A stretch of 64,000 nt of DNA from Pontibacillus salipaludis (GTDB taxonomy: Bacteria > Bacillota > Bacilli > Bacillales > BH030062). Made by a program: the position numbers and the translations under genes. The notes below the pieces were generated by a model, which did no database searches, was not told where the DNA came from, and worked only from the letters and a program-made list of their open reading frames with translations. Of the stretch, positions 43,621 to 52,762 are shown piece after piece. Location: the NCBI RefSeq assembly GCF_014642405.1, contig NZ_BMIN01000010.1, forward strand, positions 81,437 to 145,436. The letters are read 5' to 3'. Position 1 is the stretch's first letter. Each line of letters begins with the position of its first letter.

Positions 43621-44499
43621 CTACTCTCCTATCCGGAAAAACTTATACTGAATATTTGGTGTGTAAGCTGTAGAATCTTCATAATCCCAATAGCGGTGGT
43701 AGCTATTTGAGGTATGAGCATTGACAAGAGGCTCACCAAAGGCATCTTTCTCTACTACTATAGTCGTATGATTCCATCTCCCGTCTCCCTCAAAGTCATA
43801 ACAAATGATGTCTCCTAATATGAGATCACTCGCCCTCTCCACTTCCCTGCCTCGAACCCCTTGCTTTGCTCCACTTAAGTACCAACGCATAGCATTCGCT
43901 ACTGTCCAACTATAGCTCCAAACTTTACTATTGTACCACCAACCTTTTCCTCTGTTAGGAGTCCCCCACATTGGTGCCCCTCCAGCCCGAAGGCACTGAG
44001 ATATGAAATTTGTACAATCATCTGTGAAGTGTCGATAGGCAGGGTTATACGTGTTCCACCACAAATTGGCGTACTGCACCGCCTTCTGTCGATCATAGGT
44101 TCCTCTCTCTCCCTCACTCTCGAGAGTACCTTCTTCATTTATTAAAGTGAGAGCATCACGCAGGACCTCTGGCTCTTTAGGAGCCATAAGTTCCTCATCG
44201 TAGAGTAGCTCCCCTCCTACGAAATGTGCCCTATGATTACGCTGTTCCTCCTCTATATAATAATAGTCTCCTTGTTGTATAAAGAAAGTGACATATAGGG
44301 CATAATCTACCTGATGCTCACCGCCATTTGTATATAATGATCCATATGGAGCCCCCTCAGCTGTTATACGAACAACTCTAGACCCGCGCTTTTCATGACA
44401 CTTCATTTTATGAGTGATCCATGAATGATTCCTTGCATCAATCTCACCGCTATTGAGGAACCTTTCCCAGTACCTCTGCAACCGCCTTTGAATCTCCAT
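43621..44499 (-). CDS. Amidase-domain protein (Amidase_6 family, YhbB-like)
   Basis: The 292-residue protein has a C-terminal Amidase_6 (PF12671) domain. The motif YNPAYRHFTDDCTNFISQCL carries the likely catalytic cysteine, and a histidine follows in RWNHTTIVVEK. The N-terminal half is unassigned. No signal peptide is apparent, so the location is unclear. Related Bacillus proteins are suspected wall- or peptide-cleaving enzymes. GGAGGGG precedes the ATG; the gene is alone. Confidence 0.88.
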   Translation of the reverse strand: MEIQRRLQRYWERFLNSGEIDARNHSWITHKMKCHEKRGSRVVRITAEGAPYGSLYTNGGEHQVDYALYVTFFIQQGDYYYIEEEQRNHRAHFVGGELLYDEELMAPKEPEVLRDALTLINEEGTLESEGERGTYDRQKAVQYANLWWNTYNPAYRHFTDDCTNFISQCLRAGGAPMWGTPNRGKGWWYNSKVWSYSWTVANAMRWYLSGAKQGVRGREVERASDLILGDIICYDFEGDGRWNHTTIVVEKDAFGEPLVNAHTSNSYHRYWDYEDSTAYTPNIQYKFFRIGE

Positions 44500-44566
44500 A
44501 GCTCCCCTCCTTTCTTACAATCTATGAAACATCACCGCAAATCATCCCTTTCCTACACTAAAGTAC

Positions 44567-44751
44567 GAACGCGTGCCTGACACCCTTCACTGCTCTAAAT
44601 CATGAACGCGTGCCTGGCACCCTTCACTGCTCTAAATCATGAACGCGTGCCTGACACCCTTCACTGCTCTAAATCATGAACGCGTGCCTGACACCCTTCA
44701 CTGCTCTAAATCATGAACGCGTGCCTGGCACCCTTCATCGCTCTAAAGCAC
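44567..44751. repeat. Tandem array, five 37-bp units
   Basis: Units begin at 44567, 44604, 44641, 44678 and 44715, each exactly 37 bp and each containing GTGCCTGACAC or GTGCCTGGCAC followed by CCTTCA. The first four are identical except for one A/G position (A, G, A, A); the fifth has G there and a slightly divergent end. There are no spacers and no adjacent cas genes, so it is not CRISPR. The core matches the stems at 37400 and 48734. It lies immediately downstream of the PTS gene's terminator. Confidence 0.9.
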
Positions 44752-44752
44752 G

Positions 44753-44802
44753 AAAAAAGGGACAGGTTTTCTTTACGTTGGTAAAGATTCCTGTCCCTTT
44801 TT
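44753..44802 (-). terminator. Terminator of the PTS gene
   Basis: Nested stems (about 44756-44766 with 44790-44800, and CTTTAC with GTAAAG inside) are followed on the minus strand by T-run. Confidence 0.85.
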
Positions 44803-44804
44803 GA

Positions 44805-46376
44805 TTAGGCTGTTTCTTGTTTGATGATACGGTTAATTTCGTTCTTATAAAGGTCAGAGCGCCCTCCGAAGATGGCTTGTATATTGTGATCTACCTTTAC
44901 GACACCTGCTGCTCCTAGAGCCTTCAATTTGTCTTCGTCAATCTTCTCACGATCACTAACTTCTACACGTAAGCGAGTGAAGCAGGCATCAACATGTTTT
45001 AAGTTTTCCTGACCACCTAGAGCTTGCATAATCGCCGAAGCTGTTTCTCTATTAGCGCTTCCTTTATCCTTCTTACCGTCCTTCTCATCGCCTTTCTTTT
45101 CATTATAATCTGCTCTTGTATAAAGCTTGTTCTCTTGACCACCGCGACCTGGTGTAGCAAGATCCCATTTCTTGATTGCAAAAGAAAAGGAAAAATAATA
45201 AATAACGAAGAAAGCAGCACCTAATACAAGATTCATCCACCAGTTTCCTGTTCCAGGTATAGCGTTTACTAGAACATAATCAATAAAGCCAGAGCCCCCG
45301 GCCCATCCTAAATGAACGTCTAGCATATACGTAACAGCGTAAGATACCCCCGCTAAGAATGCATGGAACACAAACAACAATGGAGCTACAAATAAAAATG
45401 TAAATTCAATAGGCTCGGTAATACCTGTTAGGAAAGCTGTCCCGGCAGCTGCAATGAGCATTCCTTTTACAACCGGACGATTGTCTTTATCAGCCTGACG
45501 ATACATCGCAAGAGCTGCACCTAATAACCCAAACATAATGACTGGGAATTTCCCTGCCATAAAGCGACCAGCCGTTACTTCTACACCTTCAGCAATTTGA
45601 GCGAGGAAGATATATTGGTCACCTGAAACCATTTGTCCAGCAACTTCTGTTGTTCCACCAAGTGAGGTCCATAAAAACGGTGCGTACCAAATATGGTGTA
45701 ACCCTGTTGGAATAAGAGCGCGTTCCAAGAACCCGTAAAGACCAATGTACAGAGGATTTGTTGCACCGTTAGCAATCACGTTCGCAACAGCATCTATACC
45801 ACTTTGAATAGGTGGCCATATGACCATCATCCCAATAGCAAGGAAGATTGAAGTAAATACCATAGCTATCCCTACTGATCGGTCCCCAGCGAAGAAACCA
45901 AGCACTTCAGGGGGATCAAACTCATGGAATTTGTTATATACCCAAACGGCAAGTAACCCGACAACAATACCACCGAGCACCCCTGTCTCGAGCGTCGGAA
46001 TACCTAGCGCCATCCCATACTCACCGTTTTCCGCTACCATCTCAGGAGTAATACCAAGTGCAAAAGAAATGGTCTTATTCATAATCACATAGCCTAATAA
46101 CGCAGCTAGAGCTGCAATCCCTGATCCGCTAGTTAAGCCAATCGCTACCCCGATTGCAAAGATAACAGCAAGGTTGTTAAATATACTAATACCGATATCA
46201 GACATGCCTTCACCGATAAATTGAACAACATCATTTTGTAGAAATGTAACAGTTTCGGCTAGCGGACCTGTGAGTGCTGCACCAAAACCGAGTAATATAC
46301 CTGCTGCCGGCAGGAGCGCCACAGGAACCATCAACGATTTTCCAAACTTCTGTAATGATCCGAAATATTTTTTCAC
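44805..46376 (-). CDS. PTS EIICB permease for alpha-glucosides (maltose/glucoside type)
   Basis: This 523-residue phosphotransferase-system permease has an EIIC domain (1 to about 400) and an EIIB domain (about 445-523, phosphocysteine in DACFTRLRV). GITEPIEFTFLFVAP is the family's substrate-site segment. It brings in a disaccharide as the 6-phosphate. The start codon is GTG at 46376 with AAGGGGG 9 bases upstream. The GH4 gene 88 bp upstream points to an alpha-glucoside such as maltose (MalP/GlvC-like). A cre-like site is at 46399-46412. EIIA must be supplied by another protein. Confidence 0.93.
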   Translation of the reverse strand: MKKYFGSLQKFGKSLMVPVALLPAAGILLGFGAALTGPLAETVTFLQNDVVQFIGEGMSDIGISIFNNLAVIFAIGVAIGLTSGSGIAALAALLGYVIMNKTISFALGITPEMVAENGEYGMALGIPTLETGVLGGIVVGLLAVWVYNKFHEFDPPEVLGFFAGDRSVGIAMVFTSIFLAIGMMVIWPPIQSGIDAVANVIANGATNPLYIGLYGFLERALIPTGLHHIWYAPFLWTSLGGTTEVAGQMVSGDQYIFLAQIAEGVEVTAGRFMAGKFPVIMFGLLGAALAMYRQADKDNRPVVKGMLIAAAGTAFLTGITEPIEFTFLFVAPLLFVFHAFLAGVSYAVTYMLDVHLGWAGGSGFIDYVLVNAIPGTGNWWMNLVLGAAFFVIYYFSFSFAIKKWDLATPGRGGQENKLYTRADYNEKKGDEKDGKKDKGSANRETASAIMQALGGQENLKHVDACFTRLRVEVSDREKIDEDKLKALGAAGVVKVDHNIQAIFGGRSDLYKNEINRIIKQETA

Positions 46377-46398
46377 GATTCCGATCCCCCTTTAATTA

Positions 46399-46412
46399 CG
46401 AAAACGCTTACC
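46399..46412. promoter_or_regulatory. cre-like site upstream of the PTS gene
   Basis: CGAAAACGCTTACC has two mismatches to the cre consensus and lies 23 bp before the GTG start. Confidence 0.45.
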
Positions 46413-46464
46413 TATTTAAATGAAGAGAAGACCCGGGGTGTGGTCCGGGTCCATCCTTCACCTT

Positions 46465-47817
46465 TTACTGTAAAACAGCTTCCTTACTGCGTTTATGAAG
46501 ATCTGGCCAATATTCTTTATTCGCATCAATTAGGTCATCTAAAATTTGACGTGCAACAGGTGCGTCGACAACCGTACGATTTAAAGTTAACGCCTGAAGT
46601 GCCTTTTCATAACTATTCTCAAAGTAAGCATCTACAACGAGTTTTTCATAAGCAAGTTGACCTTCAATTAATCCTTTATAGAATGTTGGAATATGTCCTA
46701 CAGCGAATGGTTTAGGTCCGCGATTGGTCATCATAGCCGGAACCTCAACCATTGCATCATCTGGAAGGTTGGCAATCGTGCCGTTGTTCTCAACCATCAC
46801 GATGAAAATATCGCCATTATTGTAAGCCATGGAAGCAGCCACACGGATCATATAACGTCCGTGAATATCAACTTCTAACTCAACGTTTTCTGTCGTTCCA
46901 TCTGCTACAATTTGGTCTGCTAACGCATGCACACGTTCTTGACGACCATTAATAACTTGACGCGCTCTTGTATTCTCAGGATCTTCTTTCTGCACCATTT
47001 CGGTTGGGTATAAATAATACTGTAGATACGTATTTGGAAGATAATCAGGGAAATCATTCACCATCCGCTCAACCTGTTTGAATGTTTTAATCCAAGATGG
47101 ATCATTTGCAATCTCAGCGTCTTCTGGAATAAATCCATCTTCTGTAATGGCACGCTTAATCGTTTGAGTATGGTCATTTCCGTCCTTATCATAAATTCCT
47201 GTAAACCAACCGAAGTGGTTGAGCCCAAAGTATTCAGGAACAAGATCGAAAACGTCTTTACCCAATATCCCTGCGTAACTTACCATGATCGCTGCTGGCA
47301 TATCACAAATGTTTAATAGTTTCTTATCGTTTGGAAATTCTCGTTTGAGTGCTTCCGCTACAATCGCAGCCGGATTCGTATAGTTCAAAATCCAAGCGTT
47401 TGGAGCATAATGTCTTATGTCATTGACGAGATCGATCATATCGCCAATGGAGCGTAGTCCATAAGCCATTCCCCCCGGGCCACAAGTTTCCTGGCCAACC
47501 GCATCGTAACGAAGTGGAATTTGCTCATCTTTCTCACGCATCTGTAGTCCACCTGTACGAATTTGAACAAAGACGAAGTCGGCCCCTCTTAAAGCTTCTT
47601 CTTTATCTGTGGTATAAGAGAATTTTTCAAGTTCAGGATATTTCTCGCGTAAAATAACATCCGTTGCCTTTGCAATCTGTTCTTGCCTAGCTCCATCTGT
47701 GTCGTAAAACGTAATCGTTTTCAAAGGAAATTGCTCTTTTTCAGCAATCAAACTCATGATCATACCGATTGTATATGTGCTTCCGCCACCAACAACTACT
47801 AAATTTTGCTTTTTCAT
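46465..47817 (-). CDS. 6-phospho-alpha-glucosidase, glycoside hydrolase family 4
   Basis: This 450-residue NAD- and Mn-dependent hydrolase cleaves the phosphorylated disaccharide from the PTS. The N-terminal VVVGGGSTYTIGMI is the NAD loop, and metal ligands lie in the CDMP motif (NICDMPAA), characteristic of the alpha-specific branch, and in LNHFGWF. It resembles B. subtilis MalA/GlvA. The ATG at 47817 has GGAGG 8 bases upstream. It is the first gene of the operon with the PTS permease, under a promoter that overlaps a dyad and a cre site. Confidence 0.94.
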   Translation of the reverse strand: MKKQNLVVVGGGSTYTIGMIMSLIAEKEQFPLKTITFYDTDGARQEQIAKATDVILREKYPELEKFSYTTDKEEALRGADFVFVQIRTGGLQMREKDEQIPLRYDAVGQETCGPGGMAYGLRSIGDMIDLVNDIRHYAPNAWILNYTNPAAIVAEALKREFPNDKKLLNICDMPAAIMVSYAGILGKDVFDLVPEYFGLNHFGWFTGIYDKDGNDHTQTIKRAITEDGFIPEDAEIANDPSWIKTFKQVERMVNDFPDYLPNTYLQYYLYPTEMVQKEDPENTRARQVINGRQERVHALADQIVADGTTENVELEVDIHGRYMIRVAASMAYNNGDIFIVMVENNGTIANLPDDAMVEVPAMMTNRGPKPFAVGHIPTFYKGLIEGQLAYEKLVVDAYFENSYEKALQALTLNRTVVDAPVARQILDDLIDANKEYWPDLHKRSKEAVLQ

Positions 47818-47836
47818 ATTCAAAACCTCCAAAAAG

Positions 47837-47879
47837 GTATTATATTTGTATTAAAAATAACTTAATATGAATATAATAC
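47837..47879. promoter_or_regulatory. Operator dyad between the GH4 gene and its regulator
   Basis: GTATTATATT (47837-47846) and its exact complement AATATAATAC (47870-47879) form two half-sites. The second overlaps the -10 of the GH4 promoter. The adjacent GntR-family gene is the obvious candidate to bind here. Confidence 0.6.
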
Positions 47880-47898
47880 ACATTTATGAAAGCGTCAA
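47870..47898 (-). promoter_or_regulatory. SigA promoter of the GH4-PTS operon
   Basis: On the minus strand TTGACG (47893-47898), a 17-base spacer and TATATT (47870-47875). Confidence 0.7.
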
Positions 47899-47900
47899 CA
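47887..47900. promoter_or_regulatory. cre site overlapping the -35 of the GH4-PTS promoter
   Basis: TGAAAGCGTCAACA has one mismatch to the cre consensus and covers the -35 element, a typical place for CcpA repression. Confidence 0.65.
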
Positions 47901-47965
47901 TCAATTATCGATATTTTTTATATTTTCCGTTATAATGGTTTTATAGAAGAACTGGAGGAATTCTA

Positions 47966-48676
47966 ATGTCAGCTCCTTTATATAGACAAATTGCACACAA
48001 AATAAGAGAAGAAATCGAATCAGGGAATTGGAGAGAAGGCGAAGCCATCCCCACAGAGAACCATCTCTCTCTGCAATATTCTGCATCACGCGTTACAATA
48101 AGGCAGGCCATTAAATGTCTTGTAGAAGAAGACTTGTTAAAGCGCGTTCAGGGTAGTGGCACATATGTAAATGAGAAAAAGATCGAACATAATATCTTTG
48201 AATTACAGAGTTTCACTGAAGAGATGAGGCAGTTAAATAAAGAACCAGTAAACCATGTGATAAACTTTCAAATGATTACTCCTAGTGATTACGTAAGAGA
48301 AATGTTGCAACTTCCAGATGGCGAAAAGGTCTTTTATATTAGGCGACAACGTTTAGTAGATCATACGCCTTATGTATTAGAAGATACTTATTTGCCTGTT
48401 ACGATGTTTCCAGACCTCTCTTACCAAATTATGAGTGGATCGAAATATGACTATATTGAACGAGTGCGAGGCATGAAAATAAAAGAAAGTTTTCAAGAGG
48501 TTATTCCCATATTGCCTGAGCAAGAAATAGCAACTTCTCTTAGTCTTGAAGAAACAACACCCATCTTAAAAATTCAATTGCACAGCATCTTTTTCGATGG
48601 CACCGTCTTTGAATACAGCGAAATCTACTTTAAAAGCGATGAATACAAATTCAAACTTCGCGCATCAAGACCATAA
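47966..48676 (+). CDS. GntR-family regulator with UTRA ligand domain
   Basis: This 236-residue regulator has an N-terminal winged helix (1 to about 70; IPTENHLSLQYSASRVTIRQAIKCLVEEDLLKRVQGSGTYV) and a C-terminal UTRA domain (about 90-230). UTRA regulators sense sugar phosphates. GGAGG precedes the ATG. It is divergent from the GH4 gene, with the operator dyad between. B. subtilis uses an RpiR-type activator (GlvR/MalR) for the comparable operon, so regulator replacement is a lineage difference. Confidence 0.93.
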   Translation: MSAPLYRQIAHKIREEIESGNWREGEAIPTENHLSLQYSASRVTIRQAIKCLVEEDLLKRVQGSGTYVNEKKIEHNIFELQSFTEEMRQLNKEPVNHVINFQMITPSDYVREMLQLPDGEKVFYIRRQRLVDHTPYVLEDTYLPVTMFPDLSYQIMSGSKYDYIERVRGMKIKESFQEVIPILPEQEIATSLSLEETTPILKIQLHSIFFDGTVFEYSEIYFKSDEYKFKLRASRP

Positions 48677-48718
48677 AAGTAAGGCAGCCCCCGCATTAGG
48701 AGCTGCCTTACTTTTACT
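48675..48718 (+). terminator. Terminator of the GntR regulator gene
   Basis: A perfect 14-bp stem (48675-48688 with 48702-48715) follows the stop codon. Confidence 0.85.
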
Positions 48719-48733
48719 TTGTAAAGGAACACC

Positions 48734-48777
48734 GCGTGCCAGACACTCTTTATTAGGGTAAAGGGTGTCTGGCACGC
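48734..48777. repeat. Hairpin form of the GTGCC-type repeat near ogt
   Basis: A 17-bp stem with one G-T pair (48734-48750 with 48761-48777) is built on GCGTGCCAGACAC. It lies between two terminators, of the regulator gene and of ogt. Confidence 0.8.
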
Positions 48778-48808
48778 TGCAGTTCTTTGCTGTGATAAAG
48801 TAAACGAC

Positions 48809-48844
48809 AAAAAAAGCCGTTTCCTCCTAAGAGGAAACGGCTTT
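48809..48844 (-). terminator. Terminator of ogt
   Basis: A perfect 14-bp stem (48813-48826 with 48831-48844) with a T-run on the minus strand. Confidence 0.88.
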
Positions 48845-49357
48845 ACGATGTTCTAGATCAAGTAAATGCTCTTTGCGCTCAAGACCGCCAGCATAACCGA
48901 CAAGTGCACCATTACTTCCAATGACTCGATGGCACGGAAGAATAATGGATAGAGGGTTTTTATTAACCGCTCCACCTATAGCGCGGACAGCTTTAGGCGC
49001 CTGAATGGCTAAAGCAATATCTTTATAGGAACGAGTTTCACCGAACGGAATGTCGGCTAAGGCTTTCCATACTTTTTGCTGAAATGGAGTTCCATACAAA
49101 TCAAGCTGGATCTCAAAACGATCTCGTTTGTTGGAAAAATACTCATCTAATTGGTGCTTTAATTGCTTAAATTGAGCTGGGTCGTGTACATATTCAATGT
49201 GTAAAAAATATTTTCTGGCCCAAGTTGTTTGTCTTGATTCAACATCTCGCAACGATCCATGGTCAATGCGACAAAGACCTTTTTCAGTTGCAAGGAGTGT
49301 TAAAGGGCCAATTGGACTGTCCATTTCATCGTAATAAAGGAAGGAACCTTTCGTCAT
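48827..49357 (-). CDS. ogt: Methylated-DNA--[protein]-cysteine methyltransferase
   Basis: This 176-residue suicide repair protein transfers methyl groups from O6-methylguanine to its own cysteine. The active motif PCHRV (Cys142) and the recognition region YKDIALAIQAPKAVRAIGGAVNKNP are intact. It is a single gene with its own terminator. Confidence 0.95.
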   Translation of the reverse strand: MTKGSFLYYDEMDSPIGPLTLLATEKGLCRIDHGSLRDVESRQTTWARKYFLHIEYVHDPAQFKQLKHQLDEYFSNKRDRFEIQLDLYGTPFQQKVWKALADIPFGETRSYKDIALAIQAPKAVRAIGGAVNKNPLSIILPCHRVIGSNGALVGYAGGLERKEHLLDLEHRKAVSS

Positions 49358-49480
49358 GTTTTATCCCTTCTTTTACAACAGATTTTCTATTATTGTACAT
49401 GGTATTCAAGTAATGTAAAAGTGTTTTTCAGCCATTTTTATAAAAATAGACTTACTAATTTTAGGTGATTTTGTCGAAGA

Positions 49481-50608
49481 CTACAATAAAGCCAATCCTT
49501 TATCCATCTCTCCGACTACGTCATCATCTGTTTCTTTCACTTTTGCTTCTTGTATTGCAGTATATGCAGAAGGGTTCCCAATTTTGCCTAATGCCCAGGC
49601 AGCTGTTCCACGAATAACAGGTCTTGGATCTTGGTTCATTAAACGAACAAGTTCATCAATAGCTGTTTCATCTTTGTAATGGGCAAGCGCTAGTATAGCA
49701 TTTCGTTGAATGGGTTTCTTTCCACGCCAGGAACCCGACATCTGTCCATATGTTTCTTTAAATTCACGATTGGAAACGGATAGAAGCGGCTTCAAGCTTG
49801 GCTTTACTTTCTCTGGATCTGGTTGAAACTCTGCATGAATTAAATGGTGCTTCTTTCGATTCTTCGGACATACTGTCTGACACGTGTCACATCCATATAA
49901 ACGGTTCCCTATAACGCCACGATACTCATCAGGAAGAAAACCTTTCGTTTGGGTAAGAAATGCAATACACTTTTGCGCATTCAACTGTCCACCCTCAATA
50001 AGGGCACCTGTCGGACAAGCATCTACACAAATATTACAATCACCGCATGAATCTTCAACAGGTTCATCAGGAGGGAATGCGATATTGGTAAGCATTTCAC
50101 CAAGGTATACATATGACCCGTACTCTTCAGTAATCAAATTCGTATTCTTCCCCGTAAACCCAATACCTGCACGCTCTGCAACAGCACGGTCAGACAGTTC
50201 CCCGGTATCGACCATAGATCGACCATAGAAATCTGATACACGTCCTTGCAAATATTCACCTAGCTTGTTCAAACGGTCACGAAGCACATCGTGATAATCT
50301 TGTCCCCACGAAGCACGACAAAATAACCCTCGACGATCATCCTTCGTACTACGTGGTGCATCCTTAAGCTTTGATGGGTAAGCAAGTGCAATGGAGATAA
50401 TAGACTTCGCTTCTGGAACTAACCGATTCGGCTCTGTACGCTTCTCAATGCTTCCCTTTTCAAAACCAGATTGATAGCCCAAGTCTTGTTGGGTACGCAA
50501 TCGTTCCTTTAACTCGGTAAACACATCTGGTGTCGTGAAGCCAATCTTATCAATTCCAATCTCTTTAGCATAAGCTTTTACGTCCTCTTTCAACTCATGA
50601 ATGTCCAT
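49481..50608 (-). CDS. queG: Epoxyqueuosine reductase QueG
   Basis: This 375-residue cobalamin- and [4Fe-4S]-dependent enzyme performs the last step of queuosine synthesis on tRNA. Two ferredoxin-like clusters are visible (CGDCNICVDACPTGAL and CDTCQTVCPKN), and a C-terminal HEAT-like segment (PVIRGTAAWALGKIG) is present. The ATG at 50608 is selected because GGGAGGG lies 7 bases upstream; an ATG at 50614 is too close. It follows the PF09818 ATPase gene by 37 bp on the same strand. Confidence 0.95.
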   Translation of the reverse strand: MDIHELKEDVKAYAKEIGIDKIGFTTPDVFTELKERLRTQQDLGYQSGFEKGSIEKRTEPNRLVPEAKSIISIALAYPSKLKDAPRSTKDDRRGLFCRASWGQDYHDVLRDRLNKLGEYLQGRVSDFYGRSMVDTGELSDRAVAERAGIGFTGKNTNLITEEYGSYVYLGEMLTNIAFPPDEPVEDSCGDCNICVDACPTGALIEGGQLNAQKCIAFLTQTKGFLPDEYRGVIGNRLYGCDTCQTVCPKNRKKHHLIHAEFQPDPEKVKPSLKPLLSVSNREFKETYGQMSGSWRGKKPIQRNAILALAHYKDETAIDELVRLMNQDPRPVIRGTAAWALGKIGNPSAYTAIQEAKVKETDDDVVGEMDKGLALL

Positions 50609-50645
50609 CTTCATTCCCTCCCTTCTTCTGGTATATTGATCTAGT

Positions 50646-52355
50646 TTATGAAAACTGGTCTACTTTACTCGTTCGAAGACGATTTAGCGTCGCAGCAATT
50701 TCATGACGTCTAGGTCTTGCTAAGTCGCCTGGATGCTGATCCTTAAAACCTGTGAACGAAGCAAGACCCTTTTGATCGAGTTGGTCTTCAATCGCATCTA
50801 GCAATTCTTTAAAACTACGCTGTTCTTTCAGCCAGTTTCTTTGTTCTAAATGATGGAGAACCTCCGCAATCATACGTGTTTGAGAACTACTCACAAGCTG
50901 CTCCACATAGTGTAGAGAGACTTCAGAACGTCCCATTAAAATAAGGGTACGGCCCTTTGTCTGAACTTTCGACTTGTTCCCTTTTCGACTATCTAAACTA
51001 CTTGGTAGAAAATGACGATTTGGCATTGATTTGAACTGATTGACTGCCTCTTCATCACGATTGAACGGATACTTCTTAGCAATCGCTTTTGCTTGATCCG
51101 TTACGTTATACGGGAGATATTGATCAAGCATAATCACATCATCCGCCGCATCAAAGTAATCACCTGAGCCACCCATAACAAGAATCGTTGATACACTTAA
51201 TTGGTCACGCAATCGCTTAATCTGATCAATAAATGGTGTAATGGGCTCTTTATCTTTCGCGACAAGCTCCTGCATACGCGCATCACGAATCATAAAGTTT
51301 GTTGCACTGGTGTCCTCATCAATGAGTAAGGCAGATGCTTCTGCTTCAATGGCTTCCATGACGTTTGCGGCCTGAGATGTACTACCACTTGCATTTTCTG
51401 TAGAAAAGCGAATCGTATCTTCTCCGTGGGGTAAGTGGTTAATAAATGGTGAGATGTTAACGCTCGTAACCTGTCGACCATCTTCAGCACGAACCTTAAC
51501 TGCATCTGGATCTGTTAAGACATATTCACGACCGTCTCCTTTAACATGAGGATACACCCCACGCTCGATCGCTTTCAATAGTGTACTTTTTCCGTGGTAA
51601 CCACCACCAACAATGAGAACAATTCCCTTATTCAGAGCCATGCCCGTAATGGGTTCGTTTCGGTGAGGAATGGTAAAGGAAACCCTGTTGGCTTCAGGAC
51701 TTTGAAATGGAACAGCACGTTTCATAGGCTTGTTGCTTATGCCGCTCTCACGAGGAAGAATGGAGTCATCAGCGACAAAGGAAACCCACCCCTCTTCTTT
51801 CATCTTAGCGCGGATGGCGTCATGCTGGTCTGCTAGTTGACAAACCGCTTCAAAATCGTGTGCCTCCATCTTAAACAAGGAGTTCTTCACAATAGAAGGA
51901 ATCACCTGGAAAAATAATTTCTCTGCTTCTTTGCCGTTGATGCGACGCCCGTTCGCCGGAAGTCCAATCGATAAACAAATCTCAGTCTGTTTGTTGTTAA
52001 TGGATACGGCTGTTCGTTCAAGAATTTCCTGACCTGGTGCATCGATTGAAATCGCACCACTCTTTCCAGATCCTTTTACAACCGTTCGATCTTGATGAAT
52101 CGCCCTGCCAACATGACGAGCGACCTGGTCTTCTATATACGTCAAGCGAGTCGACGTTTCCATCCACTCGTTCGCTATTTTATATTGATTTGATGGTACA
52201 ACGATCCGAATCTTAGATGGTGCTGCAAACGGATCGCCCTGCACATAGTCAATGGCAAGAGAGTAGGACTGAAATCCATAGCTTCCTTGAATATCCTTAT
52301 AGGATTTATAGCTTTTCCCATCAATTTGTCTCAATTTTTGCTGTAGATCTTTCAT
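50646..52355 (-). CDS. PF09818-type ABC-ATPase domain protein
   Basis: The 569-residue protein belongs to the predicted ABC_ATPase family PF09818. The P-loop is GGGYHGKSTLLKAI, followed by VYPHVKGDGREYVLTDPDAVKVRAEDGR, a block very conserved in this family. Walker B is ALLIDEDTSATNFM, and a second core element is TILVMGGSGDYFDAADDVIML. The family is unlike transporter ATPases and has no membrane partner; a eukaryotic relative takes part in RNA editing. Its bacterial role is unknown to me. Confidence 0.9.
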   Translation of the reverse strand: MKDLQQKLRQIDGKSYKSYKDIQGSYGFQSYSLAIDYVQGDPFAAPSKIRIVVPSNQYKIANEWMETSTRLTYIEDQVARHVGRAIHQDRTVVKGSGKSGAISIDAPGQEILERTAVSINNKQTEICLSIGLPANGRRINGKEAEKLFFQVIPSIVKNSLFKMEAHDFEAVCQLADQHDAIRAKMKEEGWVSFVADDSILPRESGISNKPMKRAVPFQSPEANRVSFTIPHRNEPITGMALNKGIVLIVGGGYHGKSTLLKAIERGVYPHVKGDGREYVLTDPDAVKVRAEDGRQVTSVNISPFINHLPHGEDTIRFSTENASGSTSQAANVMEAIEAEASALLIDEDTSATNFMIRDARMQELVAKDKEPITPFIDQIKRLRDQLSVSTILVMGGSGDYFDAADDVIMLDQYLPYNVTDQAKAIAKKYPFNRDEEAVNQFKSMPNRHFLPSSLDSRKGNKSKVQTKGRTLILMGRSEVSLHYVEQLVSSSQTRMIAEVLHHLEQRNWLKEQRSFKELLDAIEDQLDQKGLASFTGFKDQHPGDLARPRRHEIAATLNRLRTSKVDQFS

Positions 52356-52506
52356 CCAAATGGCACCCTTTCTTTATTGGTTCTTGTTGTTGTGATAAAG
52401 GGCATAATATCCCCTATAACCAATGTAACCTTTTTGGACAATATAAAAACGCAATGCTTCGTTTCCACACCTTTAAACGAAACACTGCGTTGGCAACATA
52501 AAATTA

Positions 52507-52580
52507 TGGAGCGGGTGATGGGAATCGAACCCACGACATCAGCTTGGAAGGCTGAGGTTTTACCACTAAACTACACCCGC
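52507..52580 (-). tRNA. tRNA-Gly (anticodon TCC)
   Basis: A complete cloverleaf with GCGGGTG acceptor, loop CTTCCAA and the TTCGATT arm. The CCA end is encoded. It stands alone between the ATPase gene and argH. Confidence 0.95.
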
Positions 52581-52762
52581 ATTTCACCAAATGCATAGAT
52601 TATTTATACTAAGTTTGTAGTGCTAATTATGTGTTTCAATCAGCTACAAAAGTTATCTTAACAAATCCTTAACAATAGGGCAATAGAAATTTAAAAAAAA
52701 TGTCGAAAACCGTAATATTTGTGCGAAGTTCGAATTCTTTGAATCTTTCTTATAGTGTATAC

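Noticed and set aside
44567..44751. Possible CRISPR array (regular 37-bp repeats)
   Set aside because: The units are head-to-tail without spacers and no cas gene is nearby; it is a simple tandem repeat.
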